From: Fonsecaea monophora | Taxonomy: Eukaryota; Ascomycota; Eurotiomycetes; Chaetothyriales; Herpotrichiellaceae | Assembly (NCBI RefSeq): GCF_001642475.1 | Contig: NW_019173962.1 | Location: forward strand, 227,994 to 291,993 | Length of the DNA stretch: 64,000 bases | Direction: 5' to 3' | In this document: piece after piece, positions 11,123 to 21,436 of the stretch | How positions within the stretch are numbered: position 1 is the first letter of the stretch | How the letters are laid out: every line of letters starts with the position of its first letter | Notes under the pieces: model-generated | Told to the model about the DNA's origin: nothing | Database searches by the model: none | Seen by the model: the letters and a program-made list of their open reading frames with translations, nothing else | Program-made: the position numbers and the translations under genes

Positions 11123-12972
11123 ATGAAGCCAACTACGTTGCATCTACGGTCAGAACGTAAAGTCTACCTACCTGTCTAACCACGCGCATTCGCTGATGTT
11201 CTTCTAGTTGGAAAGCAGCGCGAGCGCAGGTTAGTCTAGTCTCTTCCGAGTCACGTCTGCCGCGGGGGGGGCCTTCAGAACACAGATCTAGGACTGTCTG
11301 TCCAAGTCGCATGGCCACCTGGCATAGCAACTCAAGACGTTGCGCCTCAGCACGATTCAACCCTCCGAGAGTCATGGAGCAATTGCTGACACTGGCGATA
11401 GAGCCGCGCTGACTCCGACTACCACAAAAGCCCTCATCGATGCAGGATACCAGGTCAATGTTGAGCGGAGCCCTCAAAGAATCTTCGATGACGAGGAATA
11501 CGAAAAGGTCGGAGCGACATTAGTACCAGAGAATACGTGGCGGGATGCGCCAAAGGACAACATCATCATTGGTCTCAAGGAGCTGCCAGTCGAGACATGT
11601 GAGTTTTTTATGGACAGAAAGATTCTTGTCGCATTGGCAGCTGACGTCGCCAAAAGTCCCCCTCGAGCATGTACACGTCCAATTCGCCCACTGTTATAAG
11701 CAACAGGCGGGATGGGAAAAGGTTCTCGCCAGATTTGTCCGAGGAAATGGTGTGCTCCTGGACCTCGAATTCTTGACCGACTCGAACGGAAGGAGAGTAG
11801 CAGTATGTAACATGTCCCTCTGTCAGTGATTCTGCCTGGAATGTCAAGTCTGAAATCGAATAGGCATTTGGCTATCACGCTGGGTTTGCTGGGTACGTCT
11901 CCTTCATATCGTCCTTCTCCCCCCCCCCCCCCCTTCCCTTGTCTCAAGGTGCAATACTGCCTGGGTGGCACTCCACTTTGGACAGTGTTTCGATGACCCC
12001 TTCTACTTCTTCAGAGAGTAATTGCTAATCGTTTGGATTGAACAGTGCTGCTTTAGCAGTCATAAACTGGTAAACCCCCCCCCCCCCCCTATGGACTCCC
12101 AAACTTGCTTTTTGGGACTTTACTGTGGGTGCCGAGAAGACTTATCTCAGTTATATTGCAACAACGACAAAACAACTTCCCCCGGCACCCCCAAAGCTTT
12201 TGCTTAAAATAGCCAGGTCTGACCCAAAGAGCATTGCAGGGCATGGCAAATCAACCATCCAGACCAGCCACTTCCATCTGTGTCATCATATCCCAACGTC
12301 GACGCCTTGATTACCGACGTCAAGAAGGCTCTCGCACAAGGAGCTGAGAAGACGGGCAAAGCACCAAGAGTGCTTATCATTGGAGCTTTAGGGCGCTGTG
12401 GCAGTGGTGCAGTTGACCTGTGCTCGAGAGCTGGTATCCCAACCGAGAACGTCCTTCGGTGGGATATGGCAGAGACAGGTAATAAAATCACAGTCCAGAG
12501 TTTTACACTGAAAAGTGAAAAAAACAACTAACAGACGCAAACAGCCAAGGGCGGCCCCTTTCCAGAGATCGTCGAGAGCGACATCTTCATCAACTGCATT
12601 TACCTCAACACGAAGATCCCCAACTTTGTCGACATGCAATCGCTCGACACACCGAGCCGCAAGCTGTCCGTCGTCTGTGACGTTTCCGCCGACACGACAA
12701 ACCCAAACAACCCGATCCCCATCTACACGGTCGCAACCACATTCGACAAACCCACCGTTCCTGTCGAGGTCAAGGGCGAGCCGGCGCTCAGCGTCATCAG
12801 CATTGATCACTTGCCGAGTTTGTTGCCCCGAGAGGCAAGCGAGGCCTTCAGCAACGATCTGTTGCCCCATTTACTGGAGCTCAAGAATTGGAGGAGTAAT
12901 CCTGTGTGGGCCGGCGCGGAGAAACTGATGCGAGAAAAGGCTGCCACTTTACCACAGAGCGAGTTAGTATAA
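11123..12972 (+). CDS. lys1: saccharopine dehydrogenase (NAD+, L-lysine-forming), eight exons
   Basis: Last step of the alpha-aminoadipate lysine pathway: saccharopine to lysine plus 2-oxoglutarate. Exons I derive: 11123-11156, 11208-11229, 11402-11598, 11657-11802, 11864-11892, 12046-12069, 12240-12478, 12545-12972. Each junction is GT-AG and restores the family sequence: LHLRSE at the start, RAALTPTTTKALIDAGY, IIGLKELPVETFPLEH, QFAHCYKQQAGWEKVL, AFGYHAGFAGAALAVINWAWQ, then VLIIGALGRCGSGAVDL (Rossmann motif) and DHLPSLLPREASEAF. Length (about 374 aa) fits the family. Three exons are only 22, 29 and 24 nt. Introns 5 and 6 each contain a run of 15 C. The first exon and the 22-nt exon are supported by splice consensus and weak N-terminal similarity, so they are the least certain part. 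Confidence 0.92.
11919..11933 (+). repeat. poly-C tract (15 C) in LYS1 intron 5
   Basis: Fifteen consecutive C in a pyrimidine-rich stretch 26 bp after the GTACGT donor of the intron 11893-12045. Confidence 0.9.
12075..12089 (+). repeat. poly-C tract (15 C) in LYS1 intron 6
   Basis: Fifteen consecutive C beginning five bases after the donor (GTAAA) of the intron 12070-12239. It has the same length as the tract in the preceding intron. Confidence 0.9.
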
Positions 12973-13624
12973 AATTTTTGAAAGAGATGAGGGTTTCTCG
13001 CTGGCGGATTCTCGTCGATAAAATGTGAAAAAGTTTGCCGATTTCGATCGCTTGGTGCGTATGTATCGAGTATTGAGTAAAGGGAAAGAGGGAATTCCTT
13101 TCATCGAATGCCCATTGGACGCGCTTACCCTGCAGGGTCCTTGTCCACTTCGTTTGTTTGATGTTTGATACAACACCACACCATCCAGCCATCCATGAAT
13201 TGCTCAGCAGGAGACAACTCGCTCGCGGTGCTTGAGATTGGCAATTGGTAAAAGCAAAGCAGCGAGCGAGCGAGCGAGCGAAAACGGCCCAGTCAAAGTT
13301 TGGCTTCGGCTCGAGCTCTCTACCGACCGCGTTGCCACGTCGTGCTGCGTGCATTGAAAGAAGGAACATGCGAATCTAGGTAGTCGCCAGGCCAGGCTTT
13401 TCTTGCGTTGAGCAGAAATGGAAGGCTGCTTTTATGAAGGTCGATTTGTCAGGGCCTGGCTTCTCCTTCAACCCAAAAGATCGTCCTCAGGCCCAAAGAT
13501 AAAAAATTAGAGGAGTGGGTGGTCGAGAATCCGATGGCGAACTGTGCCTATTATTTCCAAGGCTGAAAAAGAAATAAAATCATACGGTACATTTATCTCT
13601 ACCGCCCACAAAACACTTTTTATT
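12973..13624. other. convergent 3' intergenic region LYS1/NAF1
   Basis: 652 bp between two converging genes. A (GCGA)5 microsatellite lies at about 13262-13281. No gene recognised. Confidence 0.6.
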
Positions 13625-15871
13625 CTACTGTCCCTGACCCTGTCCCTGTGCCCGCCGCTGTTCTTCCACTTGTCTCTGCAGCGCCGCTGCGATCGCCGGG
13701 TTACTGGCCCAGGCTCCGGAGAGGTAATTCTGCGGTCCGCCCTGGTACTGGCCCAGGTGCTGCTGTTGCTGTTGCTGTAACTGCTGCTGCTGGTGAGGGG
13801 CGAAATTGCCACCAGGGAACAAGGGCGGTGGAGGCATGCCTGGCGGGGCGACGAATGGTGCAAAGTTGGCCGGGGGTTGAAAGCTCTGGCCAAAGTTGAA
13901 CGAGACATTCGGGAGAGGGGTGATGGGTGAAGGCGTCATTGGTGGGTATGTTATGTTTTGCGGTGTTATGGAAGGCGTCGTCGGGACGTTGAGACTAGGC
14001 AAGGGTGCGGTGGACGATGGGTTGTACCCATTTTGATGGTTGCTGCGGGATGCATTATACTGACCGAACGGAGGCTCTCGAGGCTGCTGAGGCTGGTGCT
14101 GATTGAAACCTCCCCGTCCACGTTGCGGCCGGAATGTTCCTCGACCCCCTCGCCCGTGACTGTAGCCTCTCCCTCGCCCACCCGACTCCCCTCCTCTGAA
14201 ATGCGAAGTTTGGGGAGGCGGTGGAAGTGGATGCGTCATACCGCGATCCCGGAACGCCTCTTGAGGCTGCTCCCCTTTGGCGACCATCTCTGCGAGATCA
14301 GGCGGTCTTTGCAATGGCGTATAACCGTCGTCGCCGGCATCTGGCACCGGGGCATCGTCATAGTTCATTTCCAGGGAGCCATTGCCGTAGGCGGAGCCAT
14401 CACCGGGGTTGCGCTGACGATGATCAGCATGATGACCTCCTCGGCCCCCGCCACGATGCGACCCTCTAGAAAACTTCGAGTTGCCACGGCCCCTGCCTGG
14501 CTCCAGCGACCTCCCCTGCCTCTTGGCCTTCATCTGGCGCTTGTGCTCGGCCTCAGCCTCGTCATCTGAGAACTCCATCTCGTCCTCACCAACTTCCTCG
14601 TCGTGGAAATTCGACGCGTCACTTCCCTTGACACCCTTCAGGGGTTGGGTGAAGACAAACGTGGAATGTTGAGGGACGTAGAAGACTGTGGTGCCAGTTT
14701 CGGAAACCCCGGCGCTTTTGATATCGTCATCGTTGGTGAACCGAATCGTGTATCTGGGTTCCTCGACTCGTCCAATCAAGTCGGCAACCACTCCAATCAC
14801 CGATCGGTCCTTGAGACAAATCAAGGATCCAGGTTCCAAGACTTGATATTCTCCCGACGTCTGGGCCTTCACAACGACCGTACTCTCGACCACGAATTCA
14901 ACGTTGCCCAGTTCTTCAATCTTCATATCTTCTGTGACAGTAATGTTCGGTTTGGGTATGACTTCTTCCACACGTTCATTTGCCGTCCGGAGTGGACCTC
15001 CCTCTTTTCTGTCTCGGGGTCCTCCTCCTTCGTCATCCGAACCTGCATCACCTTGCATGAGTATTCTTGCCGTCTCCTCGGGGTCCAGCATGGCGTAGTC
15101 GCCGTCAGCATCCTCGTCGCTGTCTTCCTCCGACGACGTATCCTCAGAGGTGTCGGAGTCGGAGTCTGAAGAGGACTCGTAGGGGGATGAATCGATTTCC
15201 CACTCGGCACCCTCCGCACCTGGTTGGGGTTCATCGGCGCCGTCAGGGAAGGTTGAATCTATTGAGTTGAGACCGACGACGGTCGGTGTATCCGTAGCAT
15301 TGCCCACAGTGGGTATCGAGACATTGGCGTCTGGTTCAACGTGCATAACGCCGCCTTGCTGCGCATCGTGTTTTTCTGTCACGTCCATTGTCTCAACGTC
15401 ACCCGCGCCAGTAGCATCCTGTGCAGGCTCCTGAGTTGTAGTGGCTGGGTCCGTCGTATTTGCCTGCGGAACATGTCCTCCATCTTCAAACTTGTTATGT
15501 TCTCCGTCGATCAGCATAGGCTGGGTTTCACTGGCTTCTCCAGCAGGGTCCGAGGAAGGTCTTGCGGTGGCTGCGGCCTCCGCCTCGACTTGCAGCATCA
15601 ATGCATCTAGAAGAGAATTCGAGCCGGAATGTTGGGTGGTATGCTCTTCGCTCTTGTCCAAATGGCCGGATGTTATCTCTGGATCGGTCTGTAACTCCGC
15701 CGCTGACTCTGCCATGGGAACGCTCTGCTCGGCAGCGGGCTGCTCGTTGACGGTACCATTTTGCTCCGTTGGGGCTGCCGACTGGGGAGGATCGAGGTTA
15801 CTTCTGGTTTCTTCTGGAGAGCCTGTCCTCTGACGCTTAGCAGGAGATGTTGGGAAGTCTTCGGCGTCCAT
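13625..15871 (-). CDS. NAF1: H/ACA ribonucleoprotein assembly factor NAF1
   Basis: Nuclear chaperone for box H/ACA RNP assembly, acting before Gar1 replaces it. Single exon, 748 aa. The first ~300 residues are acidic and low-complexity (SPYESSSDSDSDTSEDTSS). The Gar1/Naf1 RNA-binding core lies at about residues 310-420 (VEFVVESTVVVKAQTSG, PGSLICLKDRSVIGVVADL, GTTVFYVPQHSTFVF, ending PLKGVKGSDASN), followed by an acidic linker EEVGEDEMEFSDDEAEAEHK. The C-terminus is rich in RGG (GRGRGNSKFSRGSHRGGGRG), then Pro and Gln (PHQQQQLQQQQQQHLGQ). Length exceeds the yeast protein because of the low-complexity tails. It is divergent from the ferroportin-like gene, with 342 bp between start codons. Confidence 0.9.
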   Translation of the reverse strand: MDAEDFPTSPAKRQRTGSPEETRSNLDPPQSAAPTEQNGTVNEQPAAEQSVPMAESAAELQTDPEITSGHLDKSEEHTTQHSGSNSLLDALMLQVEAEAAATARPSSDPAGEASETQPMLIDGEHNKFEDGGHVPQANTTDPATTTQEPAQDATGAGDVETMDVTEKHDAQQGGVMHVEPDANVSIPTVGNATDTPTVVGLNSIDSTFPDGADEPQPGAEGAEWEIDSSPYESSSDSDSDTSEDTSSEEDSDEDADGDYAMLDPEETARILMQGDAGSDDEGGGPRDRKEGGPLRTANERVEEVIPKPNITVTEDMKIEELGNVEFVVESTVVVKAQTSGEYQVLEPGSLICLKDRSVIGVVADLIGRVEEPRYTIRFTNDDDIKSAGVSETGTTVFYVPQHSTFVFTQPLKGVKGSDASNFHDEEVGEDEMEFSDDEAEAEHKRQMKAKRQGRSLEPGRGRGNSKFSRGSHRGGGRGGHHADHRQRNPGDGSAYGNGSLEMNYDDAPVPDAGDDGYTPLQRPPDLAEMVAKGEQPQEAFRDRGMTHPLPPPPQTSHFRGGESGGRGRGYSHGRGGRGTFRPQRGRGGFNQHQPQQPREPPFGQYNASRSNHQNGYNPSSTAPLPSLNVPTTPSITPQNITYPPMTPSPITPLPNVSFNFGQSFQPPANFAPFVAPPGMPPPPLFPGGNFAPHQQQQLQQQQQQHLGQYQGGPQNYLSGAWASNPAIAAALQRQVEEQRRAQGQGQGQ

Positions 15872-16213
15872 GCTTCAGTGATAGACTGGGAATGGGCCGT
15901 AAACTGTTGTTTGGTATTTATGGAAGGACGATTAATCGCGTCCTAAAAAAAAGTTTCTGTAAATGCGGAGAAATCCAAGAGGGAAAATTAGCTGCGGCTA
16001 ATGGCCACTCGGAACAGTTCCTCGCCGACTTGTCCCGTTTCACTCCCGCTCAATCCTCTTCAATACTTATGGTTGCGGCGAGTTGATAAAAGATGGTCTT
16101 CCTTCCTTCCTGGTCATGAGCTCGACAAAACCTGTCAATCCTGTGCGCATCATTCAAGCATCAACGTGAAGTGTCGCCTTTCTCGTACTCTGCCGCTGAG
16201 ACTGCTCTAGTCA
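15872..16213. promoter_or_regulatory. divergent promoter NAF1 / ferroportin-like
   Basis: 342 bp shared upstream region. A GATAA core (TTGATAA near 16083-16089) is present, but it is too short to call a GATA-factor (SreA-type) site. Confidence 0.4.
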
Positions 16214-17809
16214 ATGGCCGACGAAGCGCGATTCCGATCAGATGACATCGCTCTATCAAGACTTTCTTCACAGGACCCTCTTTCCGACAGAGGTCTTGAC
16301 ACCGGTAGCCCTCTGTCATCTTGCTCTCTCCCAGAAGATGATGTACCCTTCCTGACAGAGGAACTTGTAACGGAAAACTCAGCAAACGATGAGTTGTCCC
16401 CTGGACTTGCTCGACGGCTCTATATTTCCCACTTCCTTTCAACATGGAATTTCCGTGGATTCGAGTTCGGCGCTGTTTTGTTCCTAGCCAACATCTTTCC
16501 AAACACACTGCTGCCTTTGTCTATCTACGCTCTAGTCCGGTCTCTAGCCGCGATTGCCTTTGCGCCATTAGTCGGACGGTACATCGATACAGGCTCACGT
16601 CTCCAGGTTGTTCGCAATTCGATCGTCTACCAGCGAGGAGCCGTCGTTCTTTCATGCGGCGTCTTTTATATCATGCTCTGGCAAAGGCCACACCTCAAAA
16701 CGGTCAATCTTTACATACTTCTCGCTTTGGGTACTATCCTGGCTTGTGTTGAAAAGCTCTGTGCAATCATGAACACCGTGTCTGTCGAAAGAGATTGGGT
16801 CGTGGTCATTGCTGGTGAAAACGAGGCGATTCTCCGAACGCTCAATTCTCAGATGCGTCGCATCGACCTTTTCTGTAAACTCTGCAGCCCTCTGCTCATC
16901 GCATCATTGGAAAGTTATGATACAAAAGTCGCCATTGTCGTAATGGGCAGTGTCAACGCCGTCTCTACCATTGCAGAATATTCCTTCATTGAAAGGGTAT
17001 ATGCGGCGGTCCCGAAACTTGTGCGCGGCTGTACGCCTCCCGTCAGAAACCATGGGAGCGGTGATGACCTGGAACAAGAATCGGCGTCCGTTCCACATGA
17101 TGTTGTCAGACTGTCATTGTGGCGAGATTTGAACATCTACACATCTCAGGGAGCCTTCCTGCCCTCCGTCTCACTGTCCATCCTGTACCTAACGGTCTTG
17201 TCCTTTTCTGGACAAATGGTTACCTATCTTCTGGCCAGCGGGTATACCTCGACCATGATTGCGGTGCTGCGTTTGATATCAACTGGGTGTGAGATGTCGG
17301 CCACTTGGATGGCACCGTCCGTCATGGGTTTGATTGGGCCCATCAGATCCGGCCTTTGGTTCCTTAACTTTCAGATGGTCTGTCTAGCCATCGCCCTCAG
17401 TTTCTTCTGGATGGCAGGGTCGCCAGTATGGGCAGCTTCTGGACTGATCGTCGGCACGATCCTTAGCCGCGTTGGTCTTTGGGGATTTGAGCTATCGGCA
17501 CAAGTCATTATTCAAGAGCAAGTCGAACCAGAATTCCGTGGGTCTTTCTCGACAACCGAATCCTCGATTCAAAATATCTTTGAGCTCTGCGCATATGCCT
17601 CGACCATTGTATTTTCCCAGCCGACCAGCTTCAAATGGCCTGCCACTATATCCGTTGCAGCCGTTTACATAGCCGGAGCCCTTTACGCTAGTTTTGTTAG
17701 ACGCAGACGCGGTCATTTGGTCCACGTTTCAAGATGCTTGGAAGGCAGAAAACATTCGACCCTGGAATCAGGAAGGATCTATCGACGTTGCAGGTCAGAT
17801 ATCGGATAG
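16214..17809 (+). CDS. ferroportin-like (SLC40/FPN1 family) metal transporter
   Basis: Integral membrane protein of the ferroportin family, which exports Fe2+ and related metals; direction and substrate in fungi are not settled. Single exon, 531 aa. The hydrophilic N-terminus (about 75 aa, Ser/Asp-rich) is followed by the family's first-helix signature RLYISHFLSTWNFRGFEFG, then AVLFLANIFPNTLLPLSIYALVRSL and VGRYIDTGSRLQVVRNSI. Later segments include LSILYLTVLSFSGQMVTYLLASGYT and RVGLWGFELSAQVIIQEQVE, both conserved FPN regions. About 10-12 membrane segments are visible. The Trp in place of a charged residue after the STWN motif is unexceptional for fungal members. Confidence 0.88.
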   Translation: MADEARFRSDDIALSRLSSQDPLSDRGLDTGSPLSSCSLPEDDVPFLTEELVTENSANDELSPGLARRLYISHFLSTWNFRGFEFGAVLFLANIFPNTLLPLSIYALVRSLAAIAFAPLVGRYIDTGSRLQVVRNSIVYQRGAVVLSCGVFYIMLWQRPHLKTVNLYILLALGTILACVEKLCAIMNTVSVERDWVVVIAGENEAILRTLNSQMRRIDLFCKLCSPLLIASLESYDTKVAIVVMGSVNAVSTIAEYSFIERVYAAVPKLVRGCTPPVRNHGSGDDLEQESASVPHDVVRLSLWRDLNIYTSQGAFLPSVSLSILYLTVLSFSGQMVTYLLASGYTSTMIAVLRLISTGCEMSATWMAPSVMGLIGPIRSGLWFLNFQMVCLAIALSFFWMAGSPVWAASGLIVGTILSRVGLWGFELSAQVIIQEQVEPEFRGSFSTTESSIQNIFELCAYASTIVFSQPTSFKWPATISVAAVYIAGALYASFVRRRRGHLVHVSRCLEGRKHSTLESGRIYRRCRSDIG

Positions 17810-18569
17810 CCCAGGGGGTAAATCAGCAAGTCAGACAGGTATCTATCTATATCTCTTGTGGTTCATGTCCGCAATCGAGATTGCAGATCCAGACACATTT
17901 GCGCTGCGACCAGTCAAGTAAACCCCTTGGACCTTGCCGCGACTTCACAATAGTTGGTATATACCCATGCTTCCAGAACCTTAGGCCGGTATCCATATCT
18001 ATGCGATGCACGTAAGCCACTTCGAGGCACTACGGAGGCTCTAGATGGTGCCTCAGCTTCCCGCCGACCAACGCCCACATTCGGTACTTGTCGATTTGGA
18101 TTATGCGGAGAGCATCTTAGGCATCATCAGCCCCACATGTTGCTGCCACAGCGTCCAGCTTGTCTCTGGTTGCCTTGAATCGACTCCGCCGACACGAGTG
18201 TTCCTTGGTCGAGAAACAACTGTCAGTCCCCTATGCAGAGGCACAGATGCTCTCGGGGCGCACGGAGAATCGAATGACGCACTTCATATTGTCAGGGTCC
18301 ATGAGAGCACATAGTTAGCTTTGGGCCTCCTCGGCCTCCCAGATGTCAGACCGTGCAGCCCGCAAAGAGGAGTTGGTGCATCCAATGGCCGAGGTCTTCC
18401 ACTTTCCGCAAACAAAGGACACGACCGTAATCCATTTGTATAAGAGATTCGAGGATCCCCGTTACCCCATCACCCAAACAACTTCATCAGGCCTCACTTG
18501 GTTTCGTTCTGTTCCTAATAACTGTGTCTATCCATTTGATCTGGGTTTCAAGCATCGGCTCGTTGCAAG
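17810..18569. other. intergenic, 760 bp
   Basis: Between the ferroportin-like gene and the epoxide hydrolase. Open frames here are short and unlike known proteins. No RNA gene or repeat seen. Confidence 0.6.
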
Positions 18570-20322
18570 ATGGCAGGCTACGACACGATCCCGCAAAATG
18601 CTGAGTTGAAGGTGGATAAATTCACCTTGTCGATCCCTGACCAGCAACTGTCAGAATTCAAAGACCTGTTGCGACTCTCAAAGCTAGCCCCACGCACATA
18701 CGAGAACTTGCACACCGATGACGGCGAGTTTGGTGTCAGTTATTATTGGATGAAGAAGGCGAAAGACTATTGGCTGAACCAATATGACTGGTAGGTCCTC
18801 ATTCAGCGGAACGAGCCATGTACCACAACGACCAGAGACACTGAAGCCCTTGACCTAGGCGTGAGATTGAAAAGTACAACAACTCGTTTCCGAATTTCAT
18901 CGCCCACATCAAGGACGACGACGGAGAGGATTTCCGTATCCACTTCGTAGGTCTCTTTTCCAAGAAGCAAAATGCCGTTCCGCTCCTCTATATGCACGGT
19001 TGGCCCGGTAGCCATCTCGAACACCTCGAAATTATGGACCTATACCGCAACAAATATTCACCAGAAGAGCTGCCTTACCATGTCATTGCTCCCTCGTTGC
19101 CAGGATGGACCCTCAGTTCCGGGCCTCCCTTGACTAAGAACTTCACTACCGAAGATATTGCTCGAATCATGAACAAATTGATGGTAGGTTTGGGGTTTGG
19201 GAGTGGCTATATATGTCAAGGCGGCGACATTGGTTCTTTCACGGCCAAGGTTATGGCAGGAACATATGATGAGTGCAAAGGTGAGCCAAACATATTCAGC
19301 CCACATCCCATCGATCTTGTTGATATATATCTAACTTGTGATCAATAGGTGTACATTGTGAGTGTGATGCTTGCGGCCCCTGTCAGTCCCCAGCTGATGA
19401 CTTTCCAGACAACTTCGCCGTGTCTAGCGTGCCACCTGAGAACGTGGATGAAAGTCAAATCACCGAGTCCGAGAGGCATGCCATGGAGACACGAATGAAG
19501 GCATTCAACACGACCGGAAATGCCTATGCGCGAGAACACGGCACTCGACCGGCGACGATTGGGTTTGTGCTGGCTTCCAGCCCCCTTGCCCAACTCGCAT
19601 GGTAAGCAAATCCCAACATGATCTGGAAGTGGACATGATGTCGGCGGCCTAAGCATATGGTGGTCAAACCAACTAGATCCTGACATTTGACAGGATCGGC
19701 GAGAAATTCATCGAATGGACCGACGAGACACCCCCTCTCAAGAAGATCCTCGACTCCGTCAGTTTGTACTGGTTCACCGAGTCATTCCCACGCTGCATCT
19801 ACTGCTACCGCGAGGTATGATTCTACCTGCCTGCCATCATGCCAGTGATCTCTCAGTTCTGACCGCTCTCGAAACAGTTCTCCCTCCCTGGTGGCCCGGG
19901 GCTCCCGCACGGAAACCCAAAATACAGAAACGACAAGCCGACCGCATACTCGTGGTTCCCGAAGGAGCTGGCGCCGGTGCCGAAGGCGTGGGTGCTCGCA
20001 CAGGGCCACAACCTCGTACTCTTCCGACAACACGAATCGGTGAGTTTGGCTTGTTTTTCCTCCAGATTTCCCCCAATACATATCCCACTGGCAACCTGTG
20101 TGTCACATACATGAGATGAGAGACGTACAACAATCCGTCCGTTCTCCGCCTGCTCGTCAGTGTATATTTGTTTGTTTGCATGCATGCACGGCACACGGAC
20201 TACTCACTAAGTACCTTCTTGTTTCACAGGGCGGCCACTTCGCGGCAATGGAGAAGCCAAAGGAAATGCTCGAGGATATGGAGGAGTTTATCCAGAAGAT
20301 CGGCTGGCCTGTGAAGAAGTGA
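18570..20322 (+). CDS. epoxide hydrolase (alpha/beta hydrolase, microsomal EH type), seven exons
   Basis: Hydrolyses epoxides to vicinal diols. Exons: 18570-18790, 18859-19280, 19349-19357, 19409-19601, 19694-19814, 19878-20039, 20230-20322, giving 406 aa. The N-terminal EHN domain (FTLSIPDQQLSEFKDLLRLSK) packs on the alpha/beta fold. The oxyanion motif HGWPGS is at about residue 120, the nucleophile is D197 in CQGGDIGS, and the catalytic His is in GGHFAAMEKP near residue 379. The lid-region tyrosines are plausibly in SLYWFTESFPRCIYCY. Exon 3 is only 9 nt (GTGTACATT); it supplies VHY between phase-1 junctions and is required to keep frame (KGVHYNFAV). Length is typical for fungal microsomal-type EH. 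There is no N-terminal anchor, so it is probably cytosolic. The physiological substrate is unknown. Confidence 0.92.
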
Positions 20323-20743
20323 CGGAAAGAGAAGTACCGTGCGGAGATGGTGGTAGGGTCAGTTACCGCGGAGCACTTTAGAAGTATCCCAAGTCTGTGC
20401 TTACGTTGATTTACTACCTCGTATACTGGGCCCTGGTAACATCATCTACCTCCGGGATATCGGGAACAGAAAAATCAATGTCCGGGTTTCACAGCCGCTG
20501 ACTGACTGCCGAAGGGATAATGAATCAGGGTTTCTGCTAATGGGATGGCTGGCTGCAGGATGAACGAACCAAACCCAGAGATCAAATACTCGATACTGTA
20601 GTCTCTGGCAGCAAACAGAACCAGTGTGGGTGATACTCTAGAACGACACGACCTGCCCGTTATCCATGTTGTCTAAGCCAATAATCAGTAGTGCCGTAAA
20701 GGATCGATCCTCGTCTCATGGGCACGGCCTGGCCCTGGCCGGC
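20323..20743. other. intergenic, 421 bp
   Basis: 3' flanks of the epoxide hydrolase and of the decayed regulator. Nothing recognisable. Confidence 0.55.
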
Positions 20744-21436
20744 CTAACAAAACACGCACTGCTCGTCCCGACCAAGGGAGGCTTTGACATCGTCCCAAAT
20801 CTCCGCGCACGGCGCGTCACACTCACTACCCATCCAGAGGAACCGGGCGAGCATGTCCTTGACAGACATCATCACCCGAGAGGCCTTCCCCCGGGGAACT
20901 TCCTCCTTTTTGCCGCTCTCGGCAACGGTAACGTATTGAACGAGGAACCCGACGAAACAGTCGTAGAGAAAGGTGCTCTTCACGGACCACACAGTCATGA
21001 CCGCGGTCCAGAGGAGGAGAAGACGATAGATTTGATCGCGGTGCAGACACACGTCTGTTGTTGTGGCGTGTTGCAGACATCGCTTGACGCGCTCGGCGAA
21101 CGAGACGGGGCCAAGTCCAGATCTGCGAGAAAGTCGAAGCCGGTGGCCAGATTGGGGCATCTCTAAGATGCGAGACTTCCGGGGTGGCTGGTGGGCTAGG
21201 AGCTGATGACCGGCGAAGAGGGCATGAATAGCGAAAAGGAGGGTTTCCTCTGAAACATGATCCATGTGTGGACATAGAAGCTTCATTTTCCCCCCCAGAT
21301 CAGCATATGATAGTTCGGTGACTCTGTTGGTGTTAAGACTCACGAAGCAAGGGCAAAGGCAAGCCTGGGGAGCCGGATCGTATGTAATCCGCCTTTCATC
21401 TTGACGATCTCGACCACAGCCCTCATGTGCCGCTCT
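20744..21436 (-). pseudogene. C-terminal fragment of a Fungal_trans_2-like regulator, probably decayed
   Basis: On the minus strand the frame from about 21436 reads ERHMRAVVEIVKMKGGL, the hallmark HMxAL...I..RGGL segment of fungal transcriptional-activator C-terminal domains. It ends RLAFALAS at 21344. After 20 nt (21343-21324) a frame resumes as VTELSYADLGGKMKL and stays open to 20744, with RLLLLWTAVMTVWSVK and an ending CAEIWDDVKASLG that also fit such regulators. The upstream side (21437-21800) has stops in all three frames and no Zn2Cys6 motif or N-terminal half. The 20-nt interruption starts GTGAGT and ends CAG but is far shorter than normal fungal introns. I call it a degraded gene copy; a short-intron live gene with an unrecognised 5' half is the alternative. 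Confidence 0.5.

Noticed and set aside
11340..11401. In-frame continuation of the LYS1 frame upstream (TTG start)
   Set aside because: TTG starts are not used in fungal nuclear genes; this stretch is an intron with a CTGAC branch point and TAG acceptor, and the family sequence resumes at 11402.
20666..21166. Plus-strand 166-codon ORF opposite the regulator fragment
   Set aside because: It is the antisense of a frame that shows recognisable regulator motifs.
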